NCBI RefSeq assembly: GCF_033115175.1
Contig: NC_084835.1
Span: forward strand, 94,237,948-94,301,947
Direction of reading: 5' to 3'
Length of the DNA: 64,000 nucleotides
Source of the DNA: Lepus europaeus
Lineage: Eukaryota; Chordata; Mammalia; Lagomorpha; Leporidae
The notes beneath the pieces were generated by a model. The model was not told where the DNA came from. It searched no databases and saw only the letters and a list, made by a program, of their open reading frames with translations. Shown in pieces: positions 34,789 to 45,865 of the stretch (position 1 is its first letter; each line of letters begins with the position of its first letter). The translations under genes were made by a program, and so were the position numbers.

Positions 34789-36656
34789 TTTTTTTTAACT
34801 TTTATTTAATGAATATAAATTTCCAAAGTACAGCTTATGGATTACAATGGCTTCCCCCCTCCATAACTTCCCTCCCACCTACAACCCTCCCCTCTCCCGC
34901 TCCCTCTTCCCTTTCATTTACATCAAGATGCATTTTCAATTCTCTTTATATACAGAAGATCAATTTAGTATATATTAAGTAAAGGTTTCAACAGTTTGCA
35001 CCCACACAGAAACACAAAGTGAAAAATACTGTTTCAGTACTAGTTCTAGCATTAAATCACAATTAAGGACAGAGATCCTTCATGAAGAGTAAGTGCACAG
35101 TGACTCCTGTTGTTGACTTAACAAATTGACACTCTTGTTTATGGCATCAGTAATCACCCTAGGCTCTTGTCATGAGTTGCCAAGGCTATGGAAGCCTTTT
35201 GAGTTCGCCAACTCTGATCATATTTAGACAAGGTCATAGTCAAAGTGGAAGTTCTCTCCTCCCTTCAGAGAAAGGTACCTCCTTCTTTGATGACATGTTG
35301 TTTCCACTGGGATCTCACTTGCAGAGATCTTTCATTTAGGTTTTTTTATTTATTTATTTATTTATTTATTTTTTGCCAGAGTGTCTTGGCTTTCCATGCC
35401 TGAAATACTCTCATGGGCTTTTCAGCCAGACCCAAATGTCTTAAGGGCTGATTCTGAGGCCAGAGTGCTGTTTAGGACACCTGCCATTCTATGAGTCTGC
35501 TGTGCATCCCGCTTTCCATGGTGGATCGTTCTCTCCCTTTTTTTTTTATTCTATCGGTTAGTATTTTCAGACACTAGTCTTGTTTATGTGATCCCTTTGA
35601 CTCTTAGTCCTATCATTATGATCAATTGTGAACAGAAATTGATCACTTGGACTAGTAAGATGGCATTGGTACATGCCACCTTGATGGGATTGAATTGGAG
35701 TCCCCTGGTATGTTTCTAACTCTACCATTTGGGGCAAGTCAGCTTGAGCATGTCCCAAATTGTACATCTCTTCCATCTCTTATTCCCACTCTTATATTTA
35801 ACAGGGATCATTTTTCAGTTAAGTTTCAACACTTAAGAATAACTGTGTATTAATTACAGAATTCAACCAATAGTATTAAGTAGAACAACCAAAAAAAATA
35901 CTAAAAGGGATAAAGTATTAAGTTATTCACCAACAGTCAGGGCAAGGGCTGATCAAGTCACCATTTCTCATAGTGTTCATTTCACTTTAACAGGTTTCCT
36001 TTTTAGAGCTCGGTTAGTTGTCACCGATCAGGGAGAACATATGAGATTTGTCCCTTTGGGACTGGCTTAATTCACTCAGCCTGATGTTTTCCAGATTCCT
36101 CCAATGAATTGCAAATGACCTGATTTCATTGTTTTTGACTACTGTATAGTATTCTATAGAGTACATACCCCATAATTTCTTTATCCAGTCTACTGTTGAT
36201 GGGCATTTAGGTTGATTCCAGGTCTTAACTATGGTGAATTGAGCTGCAATAAACGTTAAGGTGCAGACCGCTTTTTTGTTTGCCAATTTAATTTCCTTTG
36301 GGTAAATTCCAAGGAGTGGGATGGCTGGGTTGTATGGTAGGGTTATATTCAGGTTTCTGAGGAATCTGCAGACTGACTTCCATAGTGGCTTTACCAGTTT
36401 GCATTCCCACCAACAGTGGGTTAGTGTCCCTTTTTCCCCACATCCTCGCCAGCATCTGTTGTTGGTAGATTTCTGAATGTGAGCCATTCTAACTGGGGTG
36501 AGGTGAAACCCTCATTGTGGTTTTGATTTGCATTTCCCTGATTGCTAGTGATCTTGAACATTTTTTCATGTGCCTGTTGCCCATTTGGAGTTCCTCTTTT
36601 GAAAAATGTCTTTTGAGGTCCTTGGCCCATCCCTTAAGTGGGTTGTTTGTTTTGTT
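34789..36656 (-). mobile_element. 5'-truncated rabbit L1, minus strand, with 17-bp target duplication
   Basis: Flanked by perfect GTTCCACAGCACTTATT at 34772-34788 and 36657-36673. The oligo-T at the left is the poly-A end. The 3' UTR occupies about 34800-36010, including a (TTTA)n. The ORF2 C-terminus lies at 36014-36487 (minus; [20 protein letters not shown] near its start, stop at the left end). Upstream ORF2 sequence at 36421-36630 is in another frame, so the remnant is frameshifted and inactive. Only about 1.87 kb of the element was copied. Confidence 0.95.
36014..36630 (-). pseudogene. L1 ORF2 C-terminal remnant, frameshifted
   Basis: Two minus-strand frames, 36421-36630 ([20 protein letters not shown]) and 36014-36487 ([20 protein letters not shown]), overlap and together match the C-terminal, cysteine-rich end of L1 ORF2. 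The break lies near 36490-36530, where CTCATTGTGG is preceded by an altered GGTGAAAC stretch. It lacks the reverse transcriptase and endonuclease parts. Confidence 0.88.
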
Positions 36657-37338
36657 GTTCCACAGCACTTATTATGCACCTACCGTGTACCAAGAAAACA
36701 TTGACATCACCCTCCCAAGGTCCCAAGTGTCTTTCCCTTTGGCTTTGCCCTGAACAAATGCAGCACCCTCCCCATCCCTACCTGCCTTCCTCCCCACCCC
36801 ACCTGCCTCCCTCCTGCACAGGTTGTCCTGGAAACCAAACCCAGGAACAAGCAGAACACTTGTCCCCTCTGCCACCTCTGGTTTTGTCTGGGCCCTGACT
36901 CAATAATTTTCACAACTGGGCTACGCCGATTTCTTTCCCTGCTTCCTTTCTTCAGGCAACTTGCTGCTCAGCTCGCAGTCCTCAACTGAGCCATATCACA
37001 GTGCTCAAAGAGTATCCATTCCTCCCCACTCCTTCCCTCAGTAGGCTCCTGGGGCTTCCTTGCCAACCAAGCCAATGGCTGGAACTGCCTTCAACTGGAC
37101 TCAGCACGGTGTGTCAGCCTGCATGGCAGAAATGACCACCCACTGGAGATGGATCGCTGGGCCACTCAGAGACTGAGTTGGGCACCTACCTCTCCCTACT
37201 CCCCCCTCCCACTACCCCCTTCCCAGAATGAGGAGACATGCCCTGGCCTCTGCATCCCTGGTTGCCATGGTTGCCATGCCAACCATGGCCCAGCAAGACA
37301 GCACAGGCTGGACCCTGCTGATGGCTCTTCTCTTGCAG

Positions 37339-37528
37339 ACAAGCCACTGGTCCTCCAGTTCATAGACTGGGTCCTGCGAGGCACAGCCCAGGTGATGCTG
37401 GTCAACAACCCTCTCAGTGGACTCATCATCTTCGTGGGGCTTGTCATCCAGAATCCCTGGTGGGCCATTACTGGGATTCTGGGAACAGCGGTCTCCACCT
37501 TAACTGCCCTCATCTTGAGCCAAGACAG
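37339..37528 (+). CDS. SLC14A2: SLC14A2 coding exon 3: first membrane helices (residues 119-182)
   Basis: 190 nt entering in phase 1 and leaving in phase 2, acceptor CTCTTGCAG, strong donor GTGAGT. Encodes [20 protein letters not shown], the UT signature [10 protein letters not shown] and [10 protein letters not shown], then a hydrophobic helix [24 protein letters not shown] and NPLSG are near-invariant in SLC14 proteins. Gln125 in LQF probably corresponds to one of the two pore glutamines seen in the UT-B structure (inference from alignment). Leu139 replaces a Phe found at this place in rat, from memory of that sequence. Confidence 0.97.
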
Positions 37529-38329
37529 GTGAGTCCTTCTGTATGGTCATCTTGGCAGGATGCGTGGGGAAGACAGGACCAAATACCACTTCACATGGCA
37601 GACAGTGAAGGCCGTGGAACCCACAAGCCAGGGACGAACCTGGGAGGCTCATCTTAGGTGCCACAGTCAGTGGTGGCAGGCCCCAGGCTCGGCGCATTAT
37701 CTGGGTCTTGTGCCTCCATGGTGTCACTTGCCCAGTCACCATGGCCAGAGGCCTCTGGTGAGCCTAGAGCATCAGGATGTTCGAACCAATATCACACTCC
37801 CTCCCAACCCACCTGCTGGTCCGCATCCCATCCAGGCTAATTTCATGGGTTGGCTCGTCTCAGAGAAAAGCTGCCCACACACTGCTAGGGCACCATTCTG
37901 GGGCACCAGTCTGCATCTGGCAAGCTGAGAGGCCTCTTACGTCCATGGATGGGAGGCAGGTCTGGGGATGAGAAGCAAACTGGACCCCAGCTGAGACTTC
38001 ATGTCTGCTTCAACCGGAGGGTCCCTTGTTCTCATTTCCCACTTTCCCCCCATGTCATCCAGCATCCACTCTGTGCGGCAGAGAGGAGAAGCACTCAGAC
38101 CTCAGAGAGAACCCCACAGAACGCAGAGTCACATCTTCCCCCACCTCCCCTCACTCTACTGCCTGTTTCTCATGTACACACACACCCTGAGTCAGATTTC
38201 GATTACTTAGATTCTTTCTATACCTAGAAGTCTGAGACTCCCTGAGAAACAGAGAAAAGCTTAGCCACAGACAAGACAAAAGTGCCATCATTTTAGTTCT
38301 ACAGCAGCAACGGGAAGCAAAGGGCAGGG

Positions 38330-38351
38330 TGTGTGTGTGTGTGTGTGTGTG
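38330..38351. repeat. (GT)n microsatellite
   Basis: About eleven GT dinucleotides after GGGCAGG, within intron 3. Simple repeat. Confidence 0.9.
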
Positions 38352-38466
38352 TTGTCACTGAGAAAATGATGGCAGCTCTGTGACCACCCAGTTTTCACTA
38401 AGTGGGCTGACTCTGGGCTAAGCATTATTATTAAAGGAATCAGCTTAACTAAGCCTAACTTCAGAC

Positions 38467-38514
38467 TCTCAGGAGGGAGGGTTCTCAGGAGGGAGGGTTC
38501 TCAGGAGGGAGGGC
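38467..38514 (+). repeat. Three 16-bp G-rich tandem units
   Basis: TCTCAGGAGGGAGGGT at 38467-38482 and 38483-38498, and the same unit ending in C at 38499-38514. The array ends 41 bases before coding exon 4, so it lies just upstream of the likely branch-point region of that acceptor. Confidence 0.97.
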
Positions 38515-38555
38515 CCCACCCAGCAGCACTGATGTCAACCCTGCTCCACCCCCAG

Positions 38556-38684
38556 GTCGGCCATTGCCTCCGGACTCCACGGGTACAACGGGATGCTGGT
38601 GGGGATGCTGATACCTGTGTTCTCGGAGAAGAGTGACTACTTCTGGTGGCTTCTGCTTCCTGTCATCTTCGCAACCATGGCCTG
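38556..38684 (+). CDS. SLC14A2: SLC14A2 coding exon 4 (residues 182-225)
   Basis: 129 nt, phase 2 in and 2 out, acceptor TCCACCCCCAG, donor GTGAGG. Encodes [31 protein letters not shown] and [22 protein letters not shown] and the FSEKxDYxWW loop are UT-A signatures. Pro202 (38614-38616, CCT) lies where human, rat and UT-B sequences have Ala, as I recall them, in LMAVF or similar. Because the exon length is a multiple of three with matching phases, skipping would keep the frame but remove a helix. Confidence 0.97.
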
Positions 38685-38954
38685 GTGAGGCACCTCTCCC
38701 TCTCTCTGCTCATGGGTCCACAGGGTCCCAAGGCACTTGTGTCTTAGACTGGACAAGGGACAGCCCATGTACCGTTATGGGGCCCAGTGTCTTCCTAGCC
38801 AGGCTGCTTGGTCATGCAAGCTGCCAGGAAAACTTGTGAATTCAGTTGCAGCACAAAGGGGTCGTTCTGGAATATGGACTAACAGAGACCTTCTAAAGCA
38901 CAAAAAGGTCATCTACTTTCTACCATGCTGATCACCTTGAAGGATAGAGTTAAT

Positions 38955-39120
38955 CATGAAGGCTAGCATTCACTGAGTCATTCCTGCACACCAGACACAG
39001 CGCTAGGCAGGGTAGGATCATGTTTATCCCCAGTTTGCAGAAGGGAAGGCCAAGGCAGGCAGAGGCTGAATGACATGCCCCGGTGCACACCCAGTAAAAG
39101 GCACTCTGAATCCACAGTAT
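38955..39120 (-). repeat. MIR, minus strand
   Basis: Reverse-complement MIR order: AGCATTCACTGAGTCATTCC, AGACACAGCGCTAGGC, TTATCCCCAGTTTGCAGAAG and GCTGAATGACATGCCC. Confidence 0.7.
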
Positions 39121-39242
39121 TCGCTACTAAACCAATGTAATCCAGGTCACATGGGGATCATCCATTGTGTGGCTTAGCCAAGCTCTAAAAGCTGAAAGCT
39201 TGCCTGTGATGGAATCACTGGCCTGTATAAAGCATAGAGTCT

Positions 39243-39570
39243 CTTTTTTTAAAAAAAGATTTTATTTATTTGAGAGGTAGAGTTACAGACAGTGAGAAAG
39301 AGATAGAAAGGTCTTCCGTCTGCTGGTTGATTCCACAAATGGCCACAATGGCTGGAGCTGGGCTGATCCAAAGCCAGGAGCCAGGAACTTCTTCTGGGTC
39401 TCCCACGTGGGTGCAGGGGCCAAAGCACTTGGGCCATCTTCCACTGCTATCCCAGCCCATAAATAGGGAGCTGGATTAGAAGAGGAGCAGCCAAGACTAG
39501 AACCGGTACCCATATGGGGTGCTGGCACCCCAGGTGGAGGATTAACCTACTACACCATAGCATCGGCTCC
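39243..39570 (-). mobile_element. CSINE, minus strand, with target duplication
   Basis: TTTTTTTAAAAAAAGATTTT left end, GATCCAAAGCCAGGAGCCAG, head ACCATAGCATCGGCTCC. Perfect 13-base target duplication AAGCATAGAGTCT at 39230-39242 and 39571-39583. Confidence 0.96.
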
Positions 39571-40224
39571 AAGCATAGAGTCTTTGAACTGGAAGCATTG
39601 CTTGGAGTCCTACTGGACAATCACCCCCTCTTGCAGTTAGACTTAAAAGTCACTGCGGAGGGTCTGAGGGTCCCAGTAGTGTGCTATCACCGCGCTTGCT
39701 GCTGTCACGGTGAACCCTGTCCCCAGCTCCTGACTTCGTGTGTCTGTGCCTCCCTGTTCTCAGCTCCTCTCAGACATGCTGATTTATTCCTGTTCTCAGC
39801 AATAAATCAGACTCAGAGATTTATTTTTAACATTTCTAAGAAGGAAATATCTTTCTTTGGTTTCAAAGTCTGGAGTTACGAAAAACAGTTAGCTTAATTT
39901 AGCTTAAGGACTCTTTCATTACTTTTTAGTAGTGCTTGCAAATAAATTACTACATTAAGCATTCTGGGCAATTTATTTTTCTTCTGAGGGTTTCTTTATT
40001 TCTTAATCCATTGGGACAAAATGCCAAGGCAGCCATTTTCTGTGAAGGTTTCCTTAAAGCCCCCACATGCCTTTGCCCTTGTCTGAGGAGAATTTGTCCT
40101 CATTGGCCTACATTTGATTTGTGAGTACATGGATTAAGTCCCTCTGGACAGCCCCTCAGCCACATTGCACCAGGTGGCTGTTAGACCTCACTGCCCCCAC
40201 CTCCACGTCCCAAAGTAAAAGACA

Positions 40225-40488
40225 GAGTTGAGCATTTGGCCTAGTGGTTAAGACGCTCGCATCCCAATTCCTCAAATCAAAGTGCCTGGTCTCAACTCCA
40301 GGCTGTGCTTCTAATTCCAGCTTCCTGCTCCTGTGGTCCCTGGGAGGCAGCAGTTGATAGCCCAAGTACTTGGGTATCTGCTACACATATGGGAGACCCA
40401 ACTAGATTCCTAGCTCCTGGCTTCAGCCTAGCCTAGTCCTGGCTATTGCAATCATTTGGGGACTGAAACAACAGAAAATTTCTCTCTG

Positions 40489-40524
<36 letters not shown>

Positions 40525-40558
40525 AAATAAATACACAAATAACTTTGTTTTAATTAAA
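40225..40558 (+). mobile_element. Older CSINE variant, plus strand
   Basis: The head is GAGCATTTGGCCTAGTGGTTAA, the tRNA-like A/B-box style of the older CSINE subfamily, followed by GTCCCTGGGAGGCAGCAG, GGGAGACCCAACTAGATTCC and a long (CT)n ending in AAATAAATAAATAC. Confidence 0.9.
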
Positions 40559-41087
40559 AACACAAGCAAACATTGACACCCTACCCTGGGCTGAGCTCTG
40601 TGTTACTGCTCCAGTACATTCATTAAACCATTCATGTAGTTCTCAAAATTCAACCAAAATGCAAGGTAGGTATTTGTGGTGTTATTTTTCCAAATTTCTC
40701 CATGCAACAAACTTTTTGAGTGCCTGGGTTAAGTTGCCGAGTACAAGGACCATTCTATTGTCAGGGATAGTTACAGATACAAACACGGGAAAGTCTCTCC
40801 TCTTGGAGTTTGCACTCTTCTTGGCAAAAGTAGAAATAAACTCATAAAGTAGTTAATTTAAAAAGGATCATTTTGAGGTGTGATAAGTGCCTTGAGGAAA
40901 GCAGAATGGGTAAATAGGACAAAGAGTGATTTCAGACATGGTGATCAAGCAAGGCCCTTTTGCAAGGGAACTCCTGAGCTGTCTCCTACATGATAACAAG
41001 GCATCTTCCATCTGAAGATCTCAGTGGAGGATGGCACAGGCAGAAGACTCCAATGAGAGAGGTATGGTCTGTTCAGAAAACAGAAGC

Positions 41088-41347
41088 GGCCGGCGCCGTG
41101 GCTCACTAGGCCTGCAGCGCCGGTACCCCAGGTTCTAGTCCCACTTGGGGCACCGGTTCTGTCCCAGTTGCTCCTCTTCCAGTCCAGCTCTCTACTGTGG
41201 CCCTGGAGGGCAGTGGAGGATGGCCCAAGTGCTTGGGCCCCGCACCCTCATCGGAGACCAGGAGAAAGTACCTGGTTCCTGCCTTCGGATCGGCGCAGCG
41301 CGCCGGCAGTAGTAGCCATTTGAGAGGTGAACCAACAGAAGGAAGAC

Positions 41348-41386
<39 letters not shown>

Positions 41387-41439
41387 ACTCTGCCTGTCAA
41401 AAAGAAAAAAGAAAAGAAAAGAAAAGAAAAGAAAGAAAA
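41088..41439 (+). mobile_element. CSINE, plus strand, with target duplication
   Basis: GGCCGGCGCCGTGGCTCACT head, internal deletion after it, (CT)n, CTCTGCCTGTC and a GAAAA-rich tail. Perfect target duplication AGAAAACAGAAGC at 41075-41087 and 41440-41452. Confidence 0.96.
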
Positions 41440-42710
41440 AGAAAACAGAAGCAAGACCAGTGAGGCTGAGGCCAGTGAAGAGAAAAGCGGCAGGGACTGC
41501 AGGTGGAGAGTAAGGCAAAGGCTGGGCCCCATATGTGCTGTAGATTCAGTCAGTCCTCTGGTTTTTAAGACAACTGTGATAGGAAGCAGTTAAAGGGTTT
41601 TAAGCAGAGGAGGGAGATATAGCTTAAACTCCAACAAATAACTCTGCTTGCAGTGTGGAAAGCAGATTCCAGCTGGAGCAAGAGCAGATGCTGGAAGGCT
41701 GCCTAGGAGCCTGCCATAGTAACCCTCAGAGGGGTGAGAGAGGCTTGGACGTGGATGCTATCTGTGATGTGGCCAGCATGATTGAGGGTGAGGGGTATTT
41801 TAAGGTGATAGAGACAACAGGACTTGCCTAGAGGCTGTGGAAGATGAGAGAGAAAAAGGAAAGAAGATTCAATACAGTCTCATAATTTCCCCCAGCCCTT
41901 GGGTTAGGGACCAGAGTAACAGAAAAACATGCTTGTGGTGGGAGATGGGCACCAAATAAGAGTTGTTTGGACATTTTGTACTTCAGCTGTCCAAGCAGAG
42001 ATTTTGAGAAGGTGATCAAATACACAGGTCTTGAACTGAGTGGTGTGAAGATGTGGCAGTCGTAGCAGAAAGAAGGTATGCCATCATGAGACTACACAAG
42101 CTCACCGCCAGACAGAAGACTTTTAAAAAGAGGAAAGATCTAAGACAGAGCTGTAGGGTCTTCAAACATTTAAATGTCTGGCAGAAAAGAGGGAAAGCCA
42201 TGGAAAGATCCTGAGAATGAGCTAACAAGATAAAGTCCACTGCGATGGTAGTCAGAGGAGAAAGTAATTCAGTACAGTGGGCGGGCCCATTGAAATGGGA
42301 CAGGGAATGGCTAAGGATTTGGCAAGATAGGTGCCATCCATAAACTGGCCCAGGGCCATTTGTGTGATGTAATGAGAAAACATGATCTAATGAGATTGGG
42401 TTTGGGAATGTGTAGGAGCAGAAGGATTGAGGAGGCAAAAACAGATGAATTTTTGAGGCGTACAGCTGAGAAGAGGGGCAGAGGAAGAGGCAGTTACTGA
42501 AGTGGACCTCAAGTTAAATGAAGATAGAAGATACTAAAGCATGTTATATAGTGATGAGAATAATCTGGAGAAAAGGAAGTGGTTGAAGCCACAGAAGCAA
42601 GAGGAAAAGGTTGTAGGAGTGAAGTCCTTGACATGATGGAGTGGAGCAAGAACCCCTTGACCCTCCTGATGAAGGAGCAGAAAAGCTTCCATCATATGAA
42701 AAAGGCAGAG

Positions 42711-43048
42711 GGTCCAGTACAGTGAGCTAAGCTGCTCCCTGCAGTGCCAGCATCTCACACCGAAGTGCTCGTTCAAATCCAAGCTGCTCTGTTTCCAATC
42801 CAGGTTCCTGCTAATGTGCCTAGCAGAGGATAACCCAAGTATTTGGGCCCCTGACACCCATATGGGAGACCCAGATGAGCTCCACCCAAATGGGAGACCC
42901 ATCTTTGGCCTGGCCCAGCCCTGGCTGTTGAGGCCCTTTTGGGGGTAAACCAGTAGATGGAAGTCTCTCTCTCTCTCTCTCTCTCTCCCTCCCCCCTCTC
43001 CACCTTTCAAATAAGTAAATAAATCTTTTAAAAAACAGTCAAAAAAAA
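42711..43048 (+). mobile_element. CSINE, plus strand, with target duplication
   Basis: GGTCCAGTACAGTGAGCTAA head, CACACCGAAGTGCTCG, (CT)n and AAATAAGTAAATAAATC. Flanked by AAAAAGGCAGAG at 42699-42710 and 43049-43060. The 255-residue open frame on the opposite strand runs through it and is an artefact. Confidence 0.94.
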
Positions 43049-43962
43049 AAAAAGGCAGAGAGGCAGGGGATGTGGAACAAAACCAGCAGGCGTAGGAAAA
43101 CAAAACATTTCTCATTTCACCACTTCTGCCTTCTTGATGAAATAAAGCCAAGTGGTTGGTTGAGAGTGAAGAGAAGCAGACAGCCAAGTCTTGAAGGGAA
43201 AAGTGAAAAATTTTAAGTAATTTTCCTATGCAGTAGGGTTTGAGGCAGTCAGAAGTACCCATTTGAGATTCATACTCATTAATTAAAGGTAGACCATTCA
43301 ACCAGATTGTGTGATGTCCTATTTTGTGCAGAAGTTCACAGAGTATGGGAGATGGGAGATGTTAAGAATAGGGTCCATTTCAAGGGAAACTTAAATTTAA
43401 CAGAGAGTAATTGTCTGGTGTTGCTCACTCAGCCTTTAAATGTAGGAATTGGGATTTTCATCCTGTTCTGTCCCAGAATCCATGCTCTTTCCAAGGAAGA
43501 GGCCAAAAAGACAGCAGGTACAAGCGACCAAAAGTTCTATTTGCATATTGATAGCTCCCAGTATTTTTACTGCATTCCAGCCTGTGCATTACCTCCACGC
43601 TCTGGCAGCCCCTCCTAAAAGGTCAGACTCCAGCCCAGGACAATAATCGTTGTACAACTTGATGATCCAAGAACAATCTTTACACTTTGTAAGGATCACA
43701 TTCAGTTTAGTTTTCTTGGAAAATATTTAAATTATATATAAAATATTCTACTTAAAATGAGTTCTCTTTTTAAATATTTTTCTCACAAGGGCAAGCTTAA
43801 ATTGAATATTTCATTTCCAGCCTCAAGTCAATAGATCACTAGAATTTCAAGGGAGCCAGAAATGGCTGTGCCAGAGAGAAGGGAGGAGAGCCCAGTGGCT
43901 GATGAGACAACATATACATAAGAATAATCACAGACTTAACCCTGTTCCCCTTCTATCCTCAG

Positions 43963-44155
43963 CCCAATTGTTTCGAGTGCCTTGAATTCAGTCTTCAGCA
44001 AGTGGGACCTCCCAGTCTTCACCCTGCCCTTCAACATCATATTGACCACATACCTGACAGCCACTGGCCACTACAACCTCTTCTTCCCCACAACACTGGT
44101 GGAGCCTGTGTCTTCAGTGCCCAATATCACCTGGACAGAGATTGAAATGCCCTTG
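43963..44155 (+). CDS. SLC14A2: SLC14A2 coding exon 5: LPVFTLPF motif and glycosylation loop (residues 225-289)
   Basis: 193 nt, phase 2 in and 0 out, acceptor TATCCTCAG, strong donor GTAAGT. Encodes [20 protein letters not shown], then [20 protein letters not shown] and [27 protein letters not shown] is the LPxxTxPF urea-transporter signature of the first half. Asn279 (44123-44125) in NIT is an N-glycosylation sequon; residue 279 is one of the two glycosylated asparagines reported for rat UT-A1, and the numbering coincides exactly. [11 protein letters not shown] is a conserved UT-A loop. Confidence 0.98.
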
Positions 44156-44593
44156 GTAAGTTCCCCAATGGTGATGAGTACAGAACCTCAAGTCCTACCA
44201 GGCCCTCTCTCTAACCAGTCTGTGGATTCCCAGGCTCTCAGCTTCTTTAGAAGCATCCCTTAAAGATGGTAGACCTCAGAAATTTGACCATATCTATACA
44301 TCCCTTCCACAGATCTTTACTGAATATCTAGTATGTTCTGGGCATTTGTTCAGATACTGGGATTACATGAGGAATAAAGCACTCTAGCCCTTATGAAACC
44401 AATGTTCTACACAGGGAAATAGATAACAAACAAGTGAATAGATAAGCATTAAGTTGACAATATAGACTGGTGGTAGTTGAAGCGAAAATGTTAGATAGGA
44501 TGGTTTGGTGAAGAGGCAAGATATTAAATTAAATTTTAAAATTAGGGTTTTAAAGGTAGAAGATATGGGTGAATTTTCATATGTTTTCGGTAT

Positions 44594-44816
44594 CAGTGGT
44601 GCTCAAGCCAGGGCCATGTTGTCCCTTGGGGACATTAGGCAATATCTGGAGACATTTTTTATTGTCAAGTCTAGAGAGGTGTTACTAGCACCTAGGAAGT
44701 AAGTAGAGGCCAGAGATAATTCTAAACATTCAACTTACACAGGTAAGCTACTCCTCACCTCCAACAAAGAATTATAAAACCCAACATGTCAATAGGGCCA
44801 AAGTTGAGAAACTCTG
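44594..44816. mobile_element. MER5A-like hAT-Charlie MITE
   Basis: Starts CAGTGGTGCTCAAGCC and ends AGTTGAGAAACTCTG, an imperfect inverted pair. The middle contains GGGGACATTAGGCAATATCT, GGAGACATTTTTTATTGTCA and AACAAAGAATTATAAAAC in MER5A order. Non-coding DNA-transposon relic. Confidence 0.82.
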
Positions 44817-44989
44817 CCTCCTACCCCACTGTCACAAACGTACATATTCATTTAGTCTACTGATCTCTAGACCTTGAGGATAAAGAACTGTAATTAAAAT
44901 CTAACTTAAGATTAAATGTATTGAATTGTAAATTTTGGCCTTGTTCATGAATGTAGAGATAGCCAAGAGCTAATATCAAAGCAAGTTTA

Positions 44990-45150
44990 TTGTGTTCCAA
45001 GACCTTAACATATTAACTCATTTAACTTTCATAATAACCTAATACTGCTGGCATTATCCCCATTTTACAAATGAGAAAACAACAGCACAAGACAGTTAGT
45101 AGCCCAAAGTCAAACTATATGACTGCCTGTGCTTAAAACTCAGACAGCCT
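44990..45150 (-). repeat. MIR, minus strand
   Basis: Contains TTAACTCATTTAACTTTCAT, CATTATCCCCATTTTACAAA, TGAGAAAACA and AGTTAGTAGCCCAAAGTCA in the reverse MIR order. Confidence 0.78.
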
Positions 45151-45546
45151 GACACAGGTGTTCAAAGCATGGGAAGTCCTCCTAGCCCAAGGCAGGACAC
45201 ACACCATAAGACAAAACTCCCTACTTCTCAATGCAGACCACCCCATCTTAGGGTATTTTAGGTGTCTGCAAGTTCCCTGCATTCCTTGGAAAGCTATCTC
45301 CCTTTTTCTTTTGCCCCCACTCTTCTAGCACTACTTTCTAGAGTAGTCTAGACTGTTGCTTCTGTGGTAGTAATGTTAGTATTTGAAAACAAACTGTATC
45401 CTCAAATACCACTTGTGTGATGAAATTTCAGAGCCCTTACTACCCAGCCATGCACCAAAACCTCACATGGCCCTGCTGCTGGCACAGCACCCCAGGACTA
45501 CCATTCAGGGTCCTGCAGGGACAACCACACTCTGAACCTAAACCCA

Positions 45547-45800
45547 GGTGGGCATTTGGATCAGCAGTTAGGATGCCCACTAGGATGTCTGCATCCCATA
45601 TCAGATTTGACACCTGCCTCCAGCTCCTGAGTCCAGCTTCCTGCTACTGTGCACCCTGGGAGCAGCTGATGATGGCTCAAGTACTTGGGTCCTTGCCACC
45701 CACAGAGGAGACCCAGATGGAGTTCCAGGTCCCTGGCTCCAGTCTGGTCCATAACTGGCCATTGCAAGCATTTGAGGAATAAACCAACAGATGGTAGTTT

Positions 45801-45846
<46 letters not shown>

Positions 45847-45865
45847 CCTTAAATAGCTTTTTTTT
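45547..45865 (+). mobile_element. Older CSINE variant, plus strand
   Basis: GGTGGGCATTTGGATCAGCA head, CACCCTGGGAGCAGCTGATG, GGAGACCCAGATGGAGTTCC and a (CT)n of about 40 bases at 45805-45842. Confidence 0.9.

Larger units (their letters stand above)
34296..37338 (+). other. SLC14A2: Intron 2, hosting an L1 and a MITE
   Basis: A 3043-base phase-1 intron, GTAGGC...CTTGCAG. It contains the mariner-like MITE at 34596-34730 and the minus-strand L1 at 34789-36656. The last 650 bases are unique-looking and C-rich. Confidence 0.92.
37529..38555 (+). other. SLC14A2: Intron 3 with a GT repeat and a G-rich triplicate
   Basis: 1027 bases, phase 2, GTGAGT...CCCCCAG. Non-repetitive apart from a (GT)n at about 38330-38351 and the three 16-base G-rich units at 38467-38514, just upstream of the acceptor. 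Confidence 0.92.
38685..43962 (+). other. SLC14A2: Intron 4, repeat-rich
   Basis: 5278 bases, phase 2. It contains a MIR (about 38955-39120), CSINEs at 39243-39570 (-), 40225-40558 (+), 41088-41439 (+) and 42711-43048 (+), and a poly-A with (GAAAA)n at 41401-41445. 41450-42530 is purine-rich and resembles an ancient repeat. The last 700 bases are AT-rich and unique-looking. Confidence 0.9.

Noticed and set aside
38467..38514. CRISPR-like direct repeats
   Set aside because: The units are contiguous, have no spacers and lie in a vertebrate intron, so this is a minisatellite.
42534..43301. 255-residue minus-strand open frame
   Set aside because: It runs through a plus-strand CSINE and its CT tail (an RERERE-like stretch), so it is an accidental frame, not a gene.
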